Position numbers and translations under genes: made by a program. A stretch of 6,550 nt of DNA, from the NCBI GenBank assembly GCA_020432595.1, contig JAGQGA010000315.1:1-6550 (forward strand), in the 5' to 3' direction. The DNA comes from Anaerolineales bacterium (lineage in GTDB: Bacteria > Chloroflexota > Anaerolineae > Promineifilales > Promineifilaceae). Of the stretch, positions 6,222-6,550 are shown one piece after another. Each line of letters begins with the position of its first letter. The stretch's first letter is position 1. Under the pieces are notes generated by a model. That model worked only from the letters and a program-made list of their open reading frames with translations, was not told where the DNA came from and did no database searches.

Positions 6222-6550
6222 TCAGGGTTCCTGGATGGGCGGCTTGGGGGTGGGGCTGGCGTGGGCACCAGCGGGGTGGGGGCGATTGGGCAAGGGGCGT
6301 GGGTTGCGCCGCTGTACGCGAGGCTGTGGCGGCTGGCTGGGCTGGGGTTGGCGCGGTGGTTGGACTGGGGTGGGTTGTTCGGCCGGCCGTTCCTGGCGAA
6401 CGGGCTGGCGCAGGGCTGGCTGTGGTGGGGCAGAAACGGCCGTTTCCCGCCCCGCCCGATTAAAGTCAAAAATATACTCACCCGCCACCGAAAACGCCCC
6501 GATAAACAAAATGCGCGTAATCCAGACCAGTGCCGCAATAAAGATTGGCA
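6222..6550 (-). CDS. Membrane protein with proline-rich C-terminal tail (5' end outside window)
   Basis: C-terminal 108 residues of a protein whose start lies beyond the right edge; the frame is open to the edge. The visible part begins with a hydrophobic segment (PIFIAALVWITRILFIGAFSVAGEYIFDF), interrupted by one Arg and consistent with one membrane-spanning helix. A short polar junction (NRAGRETAV) leads into a tail of about 70 residues that is extremely Pro-rich (24 Pro, 11 Gln, 9 Arg, almost no acidic residues), ending PKPPIQEP and TGA. Such a basic Pro-rich tail is probably disordered and extended and could bind partners or span the cell wall. I do not recognise the family. The frame is preferred over the overlapping one at 6209-6538 because it has a plausible membrane helix and carries the iterated palindrome in the same TAV phase as the protease gene. 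It may be co-oriented with, but separately expressed from, the protease (132-bp gap). Confidence 0.65.
   Translation of the reverse strand, partial: PIFIAALVWITRILFIGAFSVAGEYIFDFNRAGRETAVSAPPQPALRQPVRQERPAEQPTPVQPPRQPQPSQPPQPRVQRRNPRPLPNRPHPAGAHASPTPKPPIQEP
6237..6303 (+). other. Potential G-quadruplex tract in the Pro-rich coding region
   Basis: The + strand carries nine runs of three or more G (6237-6239, 6246-6250, 6252-6255, 6263-6265, 6273-6276, 6278-6282, 6288-6290, 6294-6297, 6301-6303), all separated by loops of one to seven bases, so the standard four-tract pattern is met several times over. The G-rich strand is the template for the membrane-protein gene, near its 3' end. The G-runs derive from CCC/CCA/CCG proline codons, so structure formation may be incidental. 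Confidence 0.55.

Larger units (their letters stand above)
1155..6444. repeat. Dispersed 10-bp palindrome AACGGCCGTT, seven copies
   Basis: Exact copies lie at 1155-1164, 1482-1491, 2694-2703, 4545-4554, 5796-5805, 5928-5937 and 6435-6444. The last extends to the 14-bp palindrome GAAACGGCCGTTTC (6433-6446). Near copies are at 281-290 (AACGGCCGTA) and 4635-4644 (AACGGCCGCT). A random 6.5-kb sequence would hold about 0.006 copies of a given 10-mer. All seven lie inside genes, and all are read in the same phase as Thr-Ala-Val. The near copy in the ABC gene is read as Asn-Gly-Arg. This is the behaviour of a highly iterated palindrome such as HIP1 in cyanobacteria. Confidence 0.8.

Noticed and set aside
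6209..6538. Minus-strand open frame of 109 codons overlapping the membrane-protein gene
   Set aside because: Its product has no coherent membrane helix or domain and looks like a frame shadow of the Pro-rich tail; the alternative frame is open to the window edge and has a credible hydrophobic segment.

Overview
The window holds parts of three genes around one very large secreted-protein gene. Base composition is moderately GC-rich (judged by eye, not computed). The left edge carries the 3' end of an ABC exporter gene on the + strand. Most of the window (414-6089) is one minus-strand gene for a 1,891-residue exported multidomain metalloprotease. The right edge carries the 3' end of a minus-strand gene for a small membrane protein with a proline-rich tail. 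No rRNA, tRNA, CRISPR array, transposase or phage gene is visible.

Layout: (1) 2-370, ABC transporter nucleotide-binding domain with signature LSGGQ, Walker B, D-loop and H-loop; a 46-bp nested palindrome (171-216) lies in frame inside it. (2) 366-411, a perfect 20-bp-stem hairpin between the convergent ABC and protease genes, likely serving both directions. (3) 414-6089, the protease: signal peptide, propeptide-like region, reprolysin/metzincin catalytic domain (HELGHQFGAGH plus Met-turn), PKD-like and other beta-sandwich regions, a 325-residue beta-helix, two cadherin-like repeats, a second 325-residue beta-helix homologous to the first, and a C-terminal beta-rich region. A strong AAAGGAG ribosome binding site fixes the start at the ATG at 6089. 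(4) 6090-6221, intergenic, with an imperfect 17-bp inverted repeat. (5) 6222-6550, C-terminus of the membrane protein; its proline codons give the + strand a dense run of G-tracts.

The organism is probably an environmental bacterium with a large repertoire of exported beta-rich proteins. The CSLREA-like beta-helix modules joined to cadherin and PKD domains, and the style of the ABC protein, would fit Chloroflexota (Anaerolineae or relatives), but this is inference from style only. A notable genome-level signature is the 10-bp palindrome AACGGCCGTT, present seven times in 6.5 kb, reminiscent of the cyanobacterial HIP1 repeat.

The genes do not form an evident pathway: the exporter fragment is convergent to the protease, and the membrane protein lies upstream of the protease on the same strand with a 132-bp gap. 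I see no defence or mobile system here. The points most worth a second look are the iterated palindrome, the palindromic insertion in the ABC gene, and the duplicated beta-helix architecture of the protease.
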